Source: Arthrobacter sp. PsM3 | GTDB taxonomy: Bacteria; Actinomycetota; Actinomycetes; Actinomycetales; Micrococcaceae | Assembly (NCBI RefSeq): GCF_030433895.1 | Contig: NZ_JARUXE010000026.1 | Span: forward strand, 1-64,000 | Direction of reading: 5' to 3' | Length of the DNA stretch: 64,000 bases | Shown: positions 1 through 7,185 of the stretch, piece after piece | Numbering within the stretch: position 1 is the first letter of the stretch | How the letters are laid out: every line of letters begins with the position of its first letter | Made by a program: the position numbers and the translations under genes | Notes under the pieces: generated by a model | Seen by the model: the letters and a program-made list of their open reading frames with translations, nothing else | Databases searched by the model: none | Told to the model about the DNA's origin: nothing

Positions 1-293
1 GACGCCGATTCGCACGGACGCTACGCGGATCCGGGTAGCGCTGGGCCGGGAGCGTAGCGCGGAGCCGGGAGCGTCGCGCTCGGCCGGAAGCGTAGCGAAA
101 GTCGCGCGGCAGGGGCCAGCCGGGGCGCGGGCGACCCCGGGCGACGCGCTTTCGGACAGGCGACGCCGATTCGCACGGACGCTACGCGGATCCGGGTAGC
201 GCTGGGCCGGGAGCGTGGCGCTGGGCCGGGAGGGTAGCGCGGAGCCGGAAGCGTGGGGGAAAGTGGCGCGGCAGGGGCCAGCCGGTGCGCAGG
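1..293. repeat. Imperfect ~161-bp tandem duplication
   Basis: Bases 1-55 recur identically at 162-216. The similarity continues with small changes to about 290, for example GCGCGGCAGGGGCCAGC near 103 and GGCGCGGCAGGGGCCAGC near 264. Inside each unit a shorter motif of about 15 bp, CCGGGAGCGTAGCGC and variants, is reiterated. No convincing gene is seen here; the open frames are low-complexity readings of the repeat. It lies just downstream of the HAD phosphatase gene, which is on the minus strand, and may extend left of the window. Confidence 0.75.
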
Positions 294-1112
294 TCAGATG
301 GTGGGGCCGCGGAAGCGGGAGAACCCCCGCCAAAGGCCGTAGATGGCACCTCCGACGGTGGCGGCCTTGAGACCCAGGGTGGCCGCGCGCCGTCCGGAGC
401 GGAAGTCGTAGATGGGCCAGTTGTTTTCACGGGCGTGGCGGCGGAGCCGGGCATCGGGGTTGATGGCCACGGGATGGCCCACCATGCTCAGCAGCGGGAC
501 GTCATTGTGCGAATCGCTGTACGCCCAGCACCGGCTCAGGTCCAGGCCCTCTGCCGCCGCCACCGCGCTCACAGCCACGGCCTTGGCGGGTCCGTGCAGG
601 ATCTCCCCGACCAGCCGCCCGGTGTAGGCGCCGTCCCGGACTTCGCCCACGGTGCCCAGTGCCCCGGTGAGGCCCAGCCGGGTCGAGATGACCGTGGCCA
701 CCTCGATCGGTGTCGCCGTCACGAGCCAGACCTTGCGGCCCACCCGGAGGTGCTGCTCGGCCAGGGCCTTGGCCCCCGGCCAGATCCGGGATTCAATCAT
801 CTCGTCATACACTTCTTCGCCGAGGGCCTCAATGTCCTTCACGGTGATGCCGCAGGCCAGGCCAAGGGCCGTGTCGCGAACGGCATGGACATCATCCAAC
901 TTCTCGCCGCGGAGCACGAACATAAGCTGTTTCCGGGCAATCCCGATCGCCTGGGGAATCGTGAAGGCCCCGCGCTGGTGCATCTTACGGGCCACATGGA
1001 ACAGGCTGGCCCCCCGCATGAGGGTGTTGTCGACGTCGAAGAACGCGGCCTCGCCGTGCTGCGGTGCTGCAGCCGGCGCCGTGACCACAGCGACGTACTT
1101 CTCTTCGGACAT
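294..1112 (-). CDS. HAD-superfamily subfamily IB hydrolase (phosphoserine phosphatase-like)
   Basis: The 272-residue protein carries HAD motif I as DVDNT (residues 26-30, Asp26 nucleophile and Asp28), a TATP motif II in the middle, and SDSHNDVPLL late in the protein as the metal-binding motif III/IV region. This order is typical of the SerB-like IB subfamily, whose members dephosphorylate phosphoserine or other small or lipid-linked phosphomonoesters. Residues 237-265 are basic and weakly hydrophobic, as in many actinobacterial members. The substrate cannot be read from sequence. It is divergent from the glutaredoxin gene and its 3' end runs into the tandem repeat at the left edge. I am sure of the superfamily, not of the physiological role. 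Confidence 0.85.
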   Translation of the reverse strand: MSEEKYVAVVTAPAAAPQHGEAAFFDVDNTLMRGASLFHVARKMHQRGAFTIPQAIGIARKQLMFVLRGEKLDDVHAVRDTALGLACGITVKDIEALGEEVYDEMIESRIWPGAKALAEQHLRVGRKVWLVTATPIEVATVISTRLGLTGALGTVGEVRDGAYTGRLVGEILHGPAKAVAVSAVAAAEGLDLSRCWAYSDSHNDVPLLSMVGHPVAINPDARLRRHARENNWPIYDFRSGRRAATLGLKAATVGGAIYGLWRGFSRFRGPTI

Positions 1113-1220
1113 GCCACGAGTCTAGTCAAAGCCCGCGCCGTTCCCGTCGCCGGGGCCGCAGCGGCGACGGATATGTCCGCCGCGTCGACGCGGAACGGGC
1201 TCCCGGGCTACCGTGGAGCC

Positions 1221-1481
1221 ATGCCAAGCCCCGACGTCGTCCTCATCACCAAAGCTGACTGCCATCTCTGCTCGGCGGCGCGCGCCGCCGTCGACCGCGT
1301 CACAAAGAGCCTCGGGATCGGCTGGCGGGAGCAACCGGTGGACGGCGATGCCGAGCTGCGGGAACGCTTTGCGGAGGAGATTCCAGTGCTGCTGGTGGAC
1401 GGTGTCCAGCGTGACTTCTGGAAGATCGACGAAACCCGGCTCGAGCGCACGCTGCGGCGCGCGCTGGGCCAGCAAGCTTGA
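1221..1481 (+). CDS. Glutaredoxin-family small thiol-redox protein
   Basis: This is an 86-residue thioredoxin-fold protein starting MPSPDVVLITKADCHLC. Its CxxC active site is Cys14-His-Leu-Cys17, directly after the first beta strand, and IPVLLVDG later supplies the cis-proline segment typical of glutaredoxin-like (DUF836-type) proteins. The ATG at 1221 is preferred over upstream in-frame codons because those would add a long unrelated GC-rich extension. It sits about 80 nt upstream of rex in the same direction, an arrangement common in actinobacteria, which suggests a role in thiol redox balance. Its electron donor and target are unknown. Confidence 0.85.
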   Translation: MPSPDVVLITKADCHLCSAARAAVDRVTKSLGIGWREQPVDGDAELRERFAEEIPVLLVDGVQRDFWKIDETRLERTLRRALGQQA

Positions 1482-1499
1482 CGGGCGGAAGCGCCGGCT

Positions 1500-1529
1500 T
1501 TGTTCGCTGAACTGAGGGACCTCTAGAGT
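1500..1529 (+). promoter_or_regulatory. Candidate rex promoter
   Basis: A TTGTTC hexamer (1500-1505) is followed 18 nt later by TAGAGT (1524-1529), a plausible -35/-10 pair for the housekeeping sigma factor. It lies 33 nt before the preferred rex GTG. It is a weak match and unverified. Confidence 0.25.
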
Positions 1530-1561
1530 GGAAGACATGACGCCACTCAATGGAGCAGATA

Positions 1562-2257
1562 GTGACTTCGCTGGATTCATCCCCTGAGGCGGTGCCCGGG
1601 GGAGCAGGGACTGCCGCCAAGCAGATACCGCCCGCGGCCGTGGCCCGGCTGACCATCTACCTGCGCGCCCTCACCACCCTGCTTGCGGAGGGCGTCGACC
1701 GGGTCTCATCCGAATCGCTGGCCGAGGCCTCAGGCGTCAGCTCCTCCACTCTCCGCAAAGACCTGTCCTATGTGGGCTCCTACGGGACCCGGGGCGTCGG
1801 CTACGAAGTGCAGTACCTCAACCGGCACATTGCCGCGGCGCTGGGCCTGACGCACGACTGGAAGGTCGCCATCGTCGGCGCCGGCAACCTTGGCAAGGCG
1901 CTGGCCCGGTACGGCGGGTTCGAATCCCGGGGCTTCGACATTGTTGCGATTTTCGATGCGGACCAGATGGTGGTGGGCAGCGAGGTGGGCTGGCTGCGTG
2001 TCAGCGATGCTGCCGACCTCGAACCGGTGCTGCAGCGGACCGGAGCCAACATGGTGGTGCTGGCCCTGCCGGCCGCCGTGGCGCAGGACGTCTGCGACCG
2101 GGTGATTGCCGCCGGTGTGCGGAGCATCCTCAGTTTTGCCCCGGTGATGCTGCAGGTGCCGCCCGGGGTCAATCTGCGCAAGGTGGACATGGCCACTGAA
2201 CTCCAGATCCTGGCCTATCACGCACAAAGGGCACAGGACCCGGAGGATGCTGACTAG
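1562..2257 (+). CDS. rex: Redox-sensing transcriptional repressor Rex
   Basis: Rex senses the NADH/NAD+ ratio and represses respiratory and fermentative genes when NADH is low. The protein (231 residues from the chosen start) has an N-terminal winged helix with the family signature SSSTLRKDLSYVGSYGTRGVGY, broken here as SSSTLRKDLSYVG then GTRGVGY. A Rossmann domain follows with GAGNLG at about residues 106-111, and the C-terminal swapped helix ends LQILAYHA. The GTG at 1562 is preferred because GGAG (1552-1555) lies 6 nt upstream; an in-frame ATG at 1550 has no ribosome site. A small hairpin (2249-2268) overlaps the stop codon. Many actinobacteria have hemA downstream; here membrane-protein genes on the opposite strand follow instead. 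Confidence 0.93.
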   Translation: MTSLDSSPEAVPGGAGTAAKQIPPAAVARLTIYLRALTTLLAEGVDRVSSESLAEASGVSSSTLRKDLSYVGSYGTRGVGYEVQYLNRHIAAALGLTHDWKVAIVGAGNLGKALARYGGFESRGFDIVAIFDADQMVVGSEVGWLRVSDAADLEPVLQRTGANMVVLALPAAVAQDVCDRVIAAGVRSILSFAPVMLQVPPGVNLRKVDMATELQILAYHAQRAQDPEDAD

Positions 2258-2319
2258 TTCCAGTCAGCCTTCCGGCTCCCGCGCCCCTGCGCTGGTGTCT
2301 GGTGCTTAGGCCTGGTGGC

Positions 2320-3183
2320 TTAGAAGGGCCCGCCCGGCTGCCCGTACGGGTTGGCGAACGGCTGCCGCTTGGCGAAGTATGGCGACGTCGCCGGCAGGTA
2401 CAGCATGACGATGCCCGCGATGCCCAGGACGACGGCCAGGGTGCCGAGGCTCGGCGGCAAGAGGCTGAAGATCGACAGGGCCGCGAAGACCGTGCCGAGG
2501 ATCCGTGCCCAGTTCTTGCCCTTGCGCACGTTCAGTGCCACGAGGGCGTAGAGCCCGGCGCCGATGACGGCGAAAACCACGATGCTTCCGATCAGGACCC
2601 CTTTGAGGTCCTCGAATTTGACGTCGGCGCCGCTGCCTGCCATCTGCTGATTGAACATGTTCCGCATTTCGGGGGAGTCGACCATGCCTATCGACACCAG
2701 GAGGGAGATCACCCAGATGGCACCGGACGCGACAATGAGCCAGAAGGCCGTGTTGACGAGCTGGGGCATCCCCGGCTTGGCTGCCGGCTGGTCCGAGGGG
2801 TACTGGCTGTACGGGGACTGGCCGTACTGCGGAGCCTGCTGGCCATACCCGGGCTGGCCGTACTGCGGAGCCTGCTGGTTGTACTGGGGCTGGTTGGGCT
2901 GCGGCGCCTGCTGGTTGTACTGGGGCTGGTTGGGCTGCGGCGCGTTCTGCCCGTACTGGGGAATCTGCGGGGCGTTTTGCCCGTACTGCGGCGCCTGCTG
3001 GCCATACTGCGGCGCGGACGGGGCCTGGCCATACTGGGGCGCAGCGGGCGGAGTCTGTCCGTACTGCGGGGCGGACGGCGGCTGCTGGCCGTACTGGGGT
3101 GCGTTCTGGCCGTAGCGCGGTGTGGGCTGTTCGCCCGGCTCGGGGGCGTCCGGATTCTTCGGCGGGACTGGCGGGATGCTCAT
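2320..3183 (-). CDS. Membrane protein with PQYGQ-repeat N-terminus
   Basis: The 287-residue product has two parts. Residues 1 to about 130 are a low-complexity tract of degenerate PQYGQ / PQYNQQA pentads and heptads, more than a dozen copies and predicted disordered. The C-terminal part has about four hydrophobic segments (for example FWLIVASGAIWVISLL and GVLIGSIVVFAVIGAGLYAL), with a short charged segment KGKNWAR between two of them, as in DUF4064-like small membrane proteins. The start at MSIPPVPP is chosen because AAGGA lies just upstream. It is paralogous in layout to the next gene (3397-4122). The function is unknown; similar proteins are common in actinobacteria and the tail may be a cytoplasmic interaction or condensate-forming region. 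Confidence 0.75.
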   Translation of the reverse strand: MSIPPVPPKNPDAPEPGEQPTPRYGQNAPQYGQQPPSAPQYGQTPPAAPQYGQAPSAPQYGQQAPQYGQNAPQIPQYGQNAPQPNQPQYNQQAPQPNQPQYNQQAPQYGQPGYGQQAPQYGQSPYSQYPSDQPAAKPGMPQLVNTAFWLIVASGAIWVISLLVSIGMVDSPEMRNMFNQQMAGSGADVKFEDLKGVLIGSIVVFAVIGAGLYALVALNVRKGKNWARILGTVFAALSIFSLLPPSLGTLAVVLGIAGIVMLYLPATSPYFAKRQPFANPYGQPGGPF

Positions 3184-3396
3184 GGCGTTCCTTTGCGTGG
3201 CGGTCTGGTTCAGATACCGGAAACAGCTTCCTGCCCTGCCCCCAGCATGGTTTACGTCCACCGTACCGCGCGTCGCCGCCTGCGCGGATCATTCCTGCGA
3301 GGTATTCTCGGCGCCAACGCGGCGCCCACGCGGAGCCCGAATGAAGCCCGGATGTAGTTCGACATAAGCCGGATGGTGCCGTCCGTCGGCCGCCGT

Positions 3397-4122
3397 TCAG
3401 ATGCGGCCCCGCAGCGAGACGAACCATGCCTGCGAGTTGGGCAGCCACATCAGAACAACCGCCGCCAGGCTGATGATGAAGCTGGGCCAGCTCCCGCCCC
3501 CACGGCCTTCGGCGGCGGCAGCGTTGAGGATGGCCAGCAGGAGGGAGATTCCGGCGACGATGGTGAGGGCGAAGCGGGCCCACTCGCGCCCTTCCTTCAT
3601 CTTGATGGTCAGGATGATCTGCGCCGCTGCGAGCGCAAGTGCCACCAGAACCAGCAGGAGCACCACAAAACCCAGGGGAGGGATAACTGCCAGGAGCACG
3701 AATGACCCAAAGAGTCCGATGACACCGCCGAGCAGGCCCAGCAGTCCACCGATGAGCCAGATCCAATAGGAGACTTTCAGCTCTGTCGGCATCGCCGTGA
3801 CCGTGAACATGCCGGAGAACCCGCCGACGGGCATAGCGTCATTGAAGTTCCGGGGCCGGTCCGTGGGCATTTCGAAGCGGAACCGGCCGGGCGCTTGCCC
3901 CTTCGCCTGGTAACCGGGAGGGGGCTGGTACCCCTGGGGAGGAGTCTGGTTCCCCGGCGGCGTCGAGTAACCCGGGGGCGCCTGGTTCCCTGGCTGCTGG
4001 TTGCCCCCGGACGCGGGCCATGAGGCCCGGGGCGGTTCGGAGCCTGCGGGCGGAACGCTGCCCGCCGTCGGGGGCTGGGCACCCGGCTGCTGCGGAGGAG
4101 GGACCTCATGGGGGTTGCTCAT
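3397..4122 (-). CDS. Proline-rich membrane protein, paralogue of the adjacent gene
   Basis: This 241-residue protein has a Pro/Gly/Gln-rich N-terminus (residues 1 to about 80, with repeats such as NQTPPQGYQPPPGYQ) and a C-terminal half of about four transmembrane helices. It carries KEGREWARFAL between helices, equivalent to KGKNWARIL in the neighbouring protein. The shared layout and adjacency suggest a tandem duplication that diverged mainly in the repeat tract. The start is taken at MSNPHE; an in-frame GTG three codons upstream is possible. No catalytic motif is visible and I do not assign a function. Confidence 0.7.
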   Translation of the reverse strand: MSNPHEVPPPQQPGAQPPTAGSVPPAGSEPPRASWPASGGNQQPGNQAPPGYSTPPGNQTPPQGYQPPPGYQAKGQAPGRFRFEMPTDRPRNFNDAMPVGGFSGMFTVTAMPTELKVSYWIWLIGGLLGLLGGVIGLFGSFVLLAVIPPLGFVVLLLVLVALALAAAQIILTIKMKEGREWARFALTIVAGISLLLAILNAAAAEGRGGGSWPSFIISLAAVVLMWLPNSQAWFVSLRGRI

Positions 4123-4265
4123 GGCTCTCACTGTAGACCGCGGATGTGCCGGTATCTAGGGAATCCGAGCGTGTTGCGGAGCATGTCGGGACGCCGCCAG
4201 ACAGAGGACTGCCGGACGGCGCGGAAGGCCTGGCTGCTGCTCCGGCGACACCCCGGGCTGAACGC

Positions 4266-4301
4266 AAAAAACCCCGCTCCGTCACGGGGACGAAGCGGGG
4301 T
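4266..4301 (-). terminator. Rho-independent terminator of the yceI gene
   Basis: Read on the minus strand, CCCCGCTTCGTC and GACGGAGCGGGG form a 12-bp stem with one mismatch and a 5-nt loop, followed directly by six T residues. It lies 64 nt past the YceI stop codon. Confidence 0.85.
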
Positions 4302-4364
4302 GCCGGCGGCGCGTGGCCGCCAGCCGGCCAGTTCCTGGGGACCGGCCGGCCGGGCGTTCAGCGA

Positions 4365-4913
4365 CTAGGCTGCGGGAGCGATGAAGGCCAGTTCGAGGTT
4401 GACGGCAACCTTGTCGCTGACGAGCACGCCGCCGGCTTCGAGGACTGCGTTCCAGGTCAGGCCGAAGTCCTTGCGGCTGATCGTGGTCTCGGCGGACAGG
4501 CCGGCGCGGGTCATGCCGAACGGGTCGACGGCAACGCCGTTGAATTCGGTCTCGAGGGCCACCGGACGGGTAACACCCTTGATAGTGAGCTCGCCCTGGA
4601 GCTCGTAGGCGTCACCCTTGGGGACGATGTTGCTGGAGACGAAGGAGATTTCCGGGAACTTCTCGACGTCGAAGAAATCTTCGCCGCGGACGTGGCCGTC
4701 GCGGTTGGCGTCGCCGGAGTCGAAGCTAGCGGTCTTGATCGAGGCGTTAACCTTCGAGTCGGCAACGTTCTCGGCGAGGTCCAGGGTGGCCTCGGCATCC
4801 TTGAACTGGCCGCGGACCTTGCTGATGCCGGCGTGGCGGACGGTGAAGGCAATCTCGCTGTGTGAGTTGTCGAGGGTCCAGGTGCCGGTGGTGACGTTAG
4901 CGGGAAGTGCCAT
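4365..4913 (-). CDS. YceI-family lipocalin-like isoprenoid-binding protein
   Basis: The 182-residue protein begins TWTLDNSHSEIAFTVRHAGISKVRGQF, the conserved YceI strand pattern, given here as TWTLDNSHS then FTVRHAGISKVRG, and continues with FFDVEKFPEISFVS and GELTIKGVTRPV, all family hallmarks. YceI proteins form a beta barrel that binds polyisoprenoids or amphiphiles and are often stress-induced. No signal peptide is present, so this member should be cytoplasmic, as in many actinobacteria. AAGGAG lies 7 nt before the ATG. A dyad upstream (4975-4992) may be its operator and a strong terminator follows, so it is probably transcribed alone. Confidence 0.9.
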   Translation of the reverse strand: MALPANVTTGTWTLDNSHSEIAFTVRHAGISKVRGQFKDAEATLDLAENVADSKVNASIKTASFDSGDANRDGHVRGEDFFDVEKFPEISFVSSNIVPKGDAYELQGELTIKGVTRPVALETEFNGVAVDPFGMTRAGLSAETTISRKDFGLTWNAVLEAGGVLVSDKVAVNLELAFIAPAA

Positions 4914-4974
4914 GGTGTTGCTCCTTGTGTCGGGTGGGCCGTGCAGTGGGTCTGATCGTCAGCCAAAGCTTCAT

Positions 4975-4992
4975 TTGTTGAAGTCTCAACTA
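4975..4992 (-). promoter_or_regulatory. Candidate MarR-type operator upstream of yceI
   Basis: TTGTTGA and TCAACTA flank a 4-nt centre (6 of 7 positions symmetric) about 60 nt upstream of the YceI ATG. On the minus strand a TATACT-like -10 element lies immediately upstream (plus-strand 5005-5010), so a bound repressor would block the transcription start. Similar TTGA-containing dyads are used by MarR-family repressors. No MarR gene is adjacent in the window, so the assignment is an inference. Confidence 0.35.
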
Positions 4993-5124
4993 ACTGCTTC
5001 ACCCAGTATAAACATGTATTTGCATCTTTTATTCCAACTCCGGGGAACATTTCGAAAAACTCTTGAGTTCTACTTCTTGTAGAAGATTTCGTCATTGCCC
5101 CTGCCCTTTGAGAAACTGGTACAC

Positions 5125-5790
5125 ATGCCCCAAGCCACTGTTCATTTGCTCCGCCACGGCGAGGTCTACAATCCCGACGGCGTCCTGTACGGCAGGCTGC
5201 CCGAGTTCCACCTGTCCGAGCTCGGCCGGGAGATGGCCCGGACGCTTGCGGAGCACTTCAGTGAGCGGTCCGGGCGGGGGGCGAAGATTGTCCATCTCGC
5301 CGCCTCGCCGCTGACCCGTGCGCAGGAGACGGCGCAGCCCATCGCCGAGGCCCTGAACCTGGCGATCACCACCGAGGCCCGGATCATCGAGGCCGAAAAC
5401 TACTTCGAGGGGCTGCACGTCGACAAGGCGGAGATCCTCAAGCCGAAGCACTGGCCCATGCTGCGCAACCCGTTCCGGCCGTCCTGGGGCGAGCCCTACA
5501 AGGAACAGGCCGCCCGGGTCATCGCCGCTGTCCACGATGCCCGGCTGCGGGCCATCGAACTCGGCGGCGACGGCGCCGAAGCGATCCTCGTCAGCCACCA
5601 GCTGCCGATCTGGGCCACCCGGCTCAGCGCCGAGGGCAAGCCCCTGTGGCATGATCCGCGCAAACGCGAATGCACCCTCACCTCGGTCACGTCCCTGGTG
5701 TTCGACGACGCCGGGAACCTCCTGCGGGTCGAGTACAGCGAGCCCGCTGCCGCCCTTCTTCCCGGTGCGTCCAGCACCCCCGGAGCCTGA
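5125..5790 (+). CDS. Histidine phosphatase family protein (phosphoglycerate mutase-like)
   Basis: The 221-residue protein has the phosphohistidine signature LLRHGEV near the N-terminus, SPLTRAQETA in the second conserved block, and VSHQLPIW with the second catalytic histidine. This is the branch-1 histidine phosphatase pattern. The ATG at 5125 (MPQATVHLLRHGEV) is chosen over an upstream TTG. The next gene starts one base after its stop, and this phosphatase is the usual first gene of actinobacterial system II cytochrome c biogenesis operons. Its substrate is unknown, and a direct role in haem or cytochrome assembly has not been shown to my knowledge. Confidence 0.88.
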   Translation: MPQATVHLLRHGEVYNPDGVLYGRLPEFHLSELGREMARTLAEHFSERSGRGAKIVHLAASPLTRAQETAQPIAEALNLAITTEARIIEAENYFEGLHVDKAEILKPKHWPMLRNPFRPSWGEPYKEQAARVIAAVHDARLRAIELGGDGAEAILVSHQLPIWATRLSAEGKPLWHDPRKRECTLTSVTSLVFDDAGNLLRVEYSEPAAALLPGASSTPGA

Positions 5791-5791
5791 C

Positions 5792-6412
5792 ATGGCCGGA
5801 AACCGCGGAAGCGCGTCACCCGTGTCCCGCCGCAGCGTCCTGACAGCGGGCGGTGCGGCCCTCGCCGTCGTGCTGGGTCTCACTGGCTGTGCGCAGGAGG
5901 ATGCGCTGGCCAAGCAGGCCAAGGCCGGCGACAACAAGAACTACGTGGCCGGCGACGGGTCGGTGACGGAATTCGCCGTCGCGGACCGCAAGAGCCCCGT
6001 TGCCATCAAGGGCACGCTCTTCGACGGCACCGCGGTGACGGCCGAGGCCTTCCAGGGCAAGGTGACCGTGCTCAACTTCTGGTTCGCGGCCTGCGCGCCG
6101 TGCCGGGTGGAGGCGCCCTCGCTGGAGGCCCTGCACCAGGACTTCAAGAGCCAGGGCGTGCAGTTCTTCGGCGTCAACCTACGCGACGAGAAGGCCACGG
6201 CGGACGCGTTCGACAGCACCTTCAACCTGACCTACCCGAGTTTCAACGACAAGGACGGCGCCGTCCTGCTGGCCGTTTCCGGCCTGGTCCCCCCCGGGGC
6301 GGTGCCGACCACGCTGGTGCTGGACAAGCAGGGCCGCGTGGCGTCCCGTGTCCTCGGTGAAATCCAGAAGGGCACCCTGAAGTCCCTCATCGCCGCGGCC
6401 GTGGCCGAGTAG
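5792..6412 (+). CDS. resA: TlpA/ResA-like thiol-disulfide lipoprotein
   Basis: This is a 206-residue membrane-anchored thioredoxin-fold protein. Residues 1-33 form a signal peptide with twin arginines (SRRSVLTAG) and a lipobox ending LTGC, lipidated at Cys33. The redox active site is Cys101-Ala-Pro-Cys104 in FWFAACAPCR, and the cis-Pro region is GAVPTTLVLD. ResA-type proteins reduce the CxxCH cysteines of apocytochrome c on the outer face of the membrane before haem ligation, drawing electrons from CcdA. Its position between the phosphatase and ccdA supports this role. The symbol follows Bacillus usage. Confidence 0.88.
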   Translation: MAGNRGSASPVSRRSVLTAGGAALAVVLGLTGCAQEDALAKQAKAGDNKNYVAGDGSVTEFAVADRKSPVAIKGTLFDGTAVTAEAFQGKVTVLNFWFAACAPCRVEAPSLEALHQDFKSQGVQFFGVNLRDEKATADAFDSTFNLTYPSFNDKDGAVLLAVSGLVPPGAVPTTLVLDKQGRVASRVLGEIQKGTLKSLIAAAVAE

Positions 6413-6429
6413 CGGACAGGCCGCCCACC

Positions 6430-7185
6430 GTGAACAGCCCCTTCGCCGAAGCCATCCTCAGCGGTTCGCTGCTCCTTGCCATCCCCGTGGCGCTGCTCGC
6501 CGGTTTCGTCTCCTTCCTCTCTCCCTGTGTGCTGCCCCTCGTGCCGGGGTATCTGGGCTACGTCACGGGACTGACCGGCGTCGACCTCCAGAAGCAGAAG
6601 CGCGGCCGCATGCTTGCCGGCATCGGGCTCTTTGTGCTCGGCTTCTCGGTGATCTTTGTGCTGCTCGGCGGGGCGTTCGGGCAGCTGGGGACGCTGATCA
6701 CCGGCACGCAGAACGCCTGGATCACGCAGGTCCTGGGCATCCTCGTGATCATTATGGGTGTCGTGTTCATGGGCGGGTTCGGCTGGCTGCAGCGCGACGC
6801 GAAGATCCAGTCCAAGCCGCCGGCCGGGCTGTGGGGCGCGCCGCTGCTGGGCATCACCTTCGGGCTGGGCTGGGCGCCGTGCATCGGCCCGACCTACTCC
6901 GCGGTGCAGCTGCTGAGCCTTTCCGGTGGATCCTCGGCGGCCAAAGGTGCGTTCCTGGCGTTTGTCTATAGCCTTGGTCTGGGCATTCCCTTCCTGCTGA
7001 TCGCGCTGGCCGTACGCCGCGGCATCGGCGTGATGTCCTTCTTCCGCAAGCACCGGCTCGCCATCCAGCGCATCGGCGGCGGGATCCTGGTCGGGCTCGG
7101 CCTGCTGATGGCCACCGGAGTGTGGGGGACCTGGGTCTCCGAGTTGCAGTACTGGTTCCAAACCGATGTGAAATTGCCGATCTGA
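6430..7185 (+). CDS. ccdA: Cytochrome c biogenesis protein CcdA
   Basis: CcdA (251 residues, GTG start) carries reducing equivalents from cytoplasmic thioredoxin across the membrane to ResA-type proteins. About six transmembrane helices are visible. The two catalytic cysteines are Cys33 in FLSPCVLPLVPGY and Cys151 in GWAPCIGPT, the standard DsbD/CcdA pair. The stop overlaps the resB start (TGATG), indicating translational coupling. Confidence 0.93.
   Translation: MNSPFAEAILSGSLLLAIPVALLAGFVSFLSPCVLPLVPGYLGYVTGLTGVDLQKQKRGRMLAGIGLFVLGFSVIFVLLGGAFGQLGTLITGTQNAWITQVLGILVIIMGVVFMGGFGWLQRDAKIQSKPPAGLWGAPLLGITFGLGWAPCIGPTYSAVQLLSLSGGSSAAKGAFLAFVYSLGLGIPFLLIALAVRRGIGVMSFFRKHRLAIQRIGGGILVGLGLLMATGVWGTWVSELQYWFQTDVKLPI

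Noticed and set aside
285..1481. 398-residue plus-strand open frame covering the HAD gene
   Set aside because: It is the antisense reading of the HAD gene joined to glutaredoxin; only the last 86 codons, from 1221, have a recognisable fold.
1915..1931. T-loop-like GGGTTCGAATCCC suggestive of a tRNA
   Set aside because: It lies inside the rex coding sequence (Gly-Phe-Glu-Ser-Arg) and no acceptor, D or anticodon arms can be built around it.
2800..3115. Regularly spaced repeats resembling a CRISPR array
   Set aside because: They are 15-21-nt in-frame codon repeats encoding PQYGQ units in a membrane protein, without distinct spacers.
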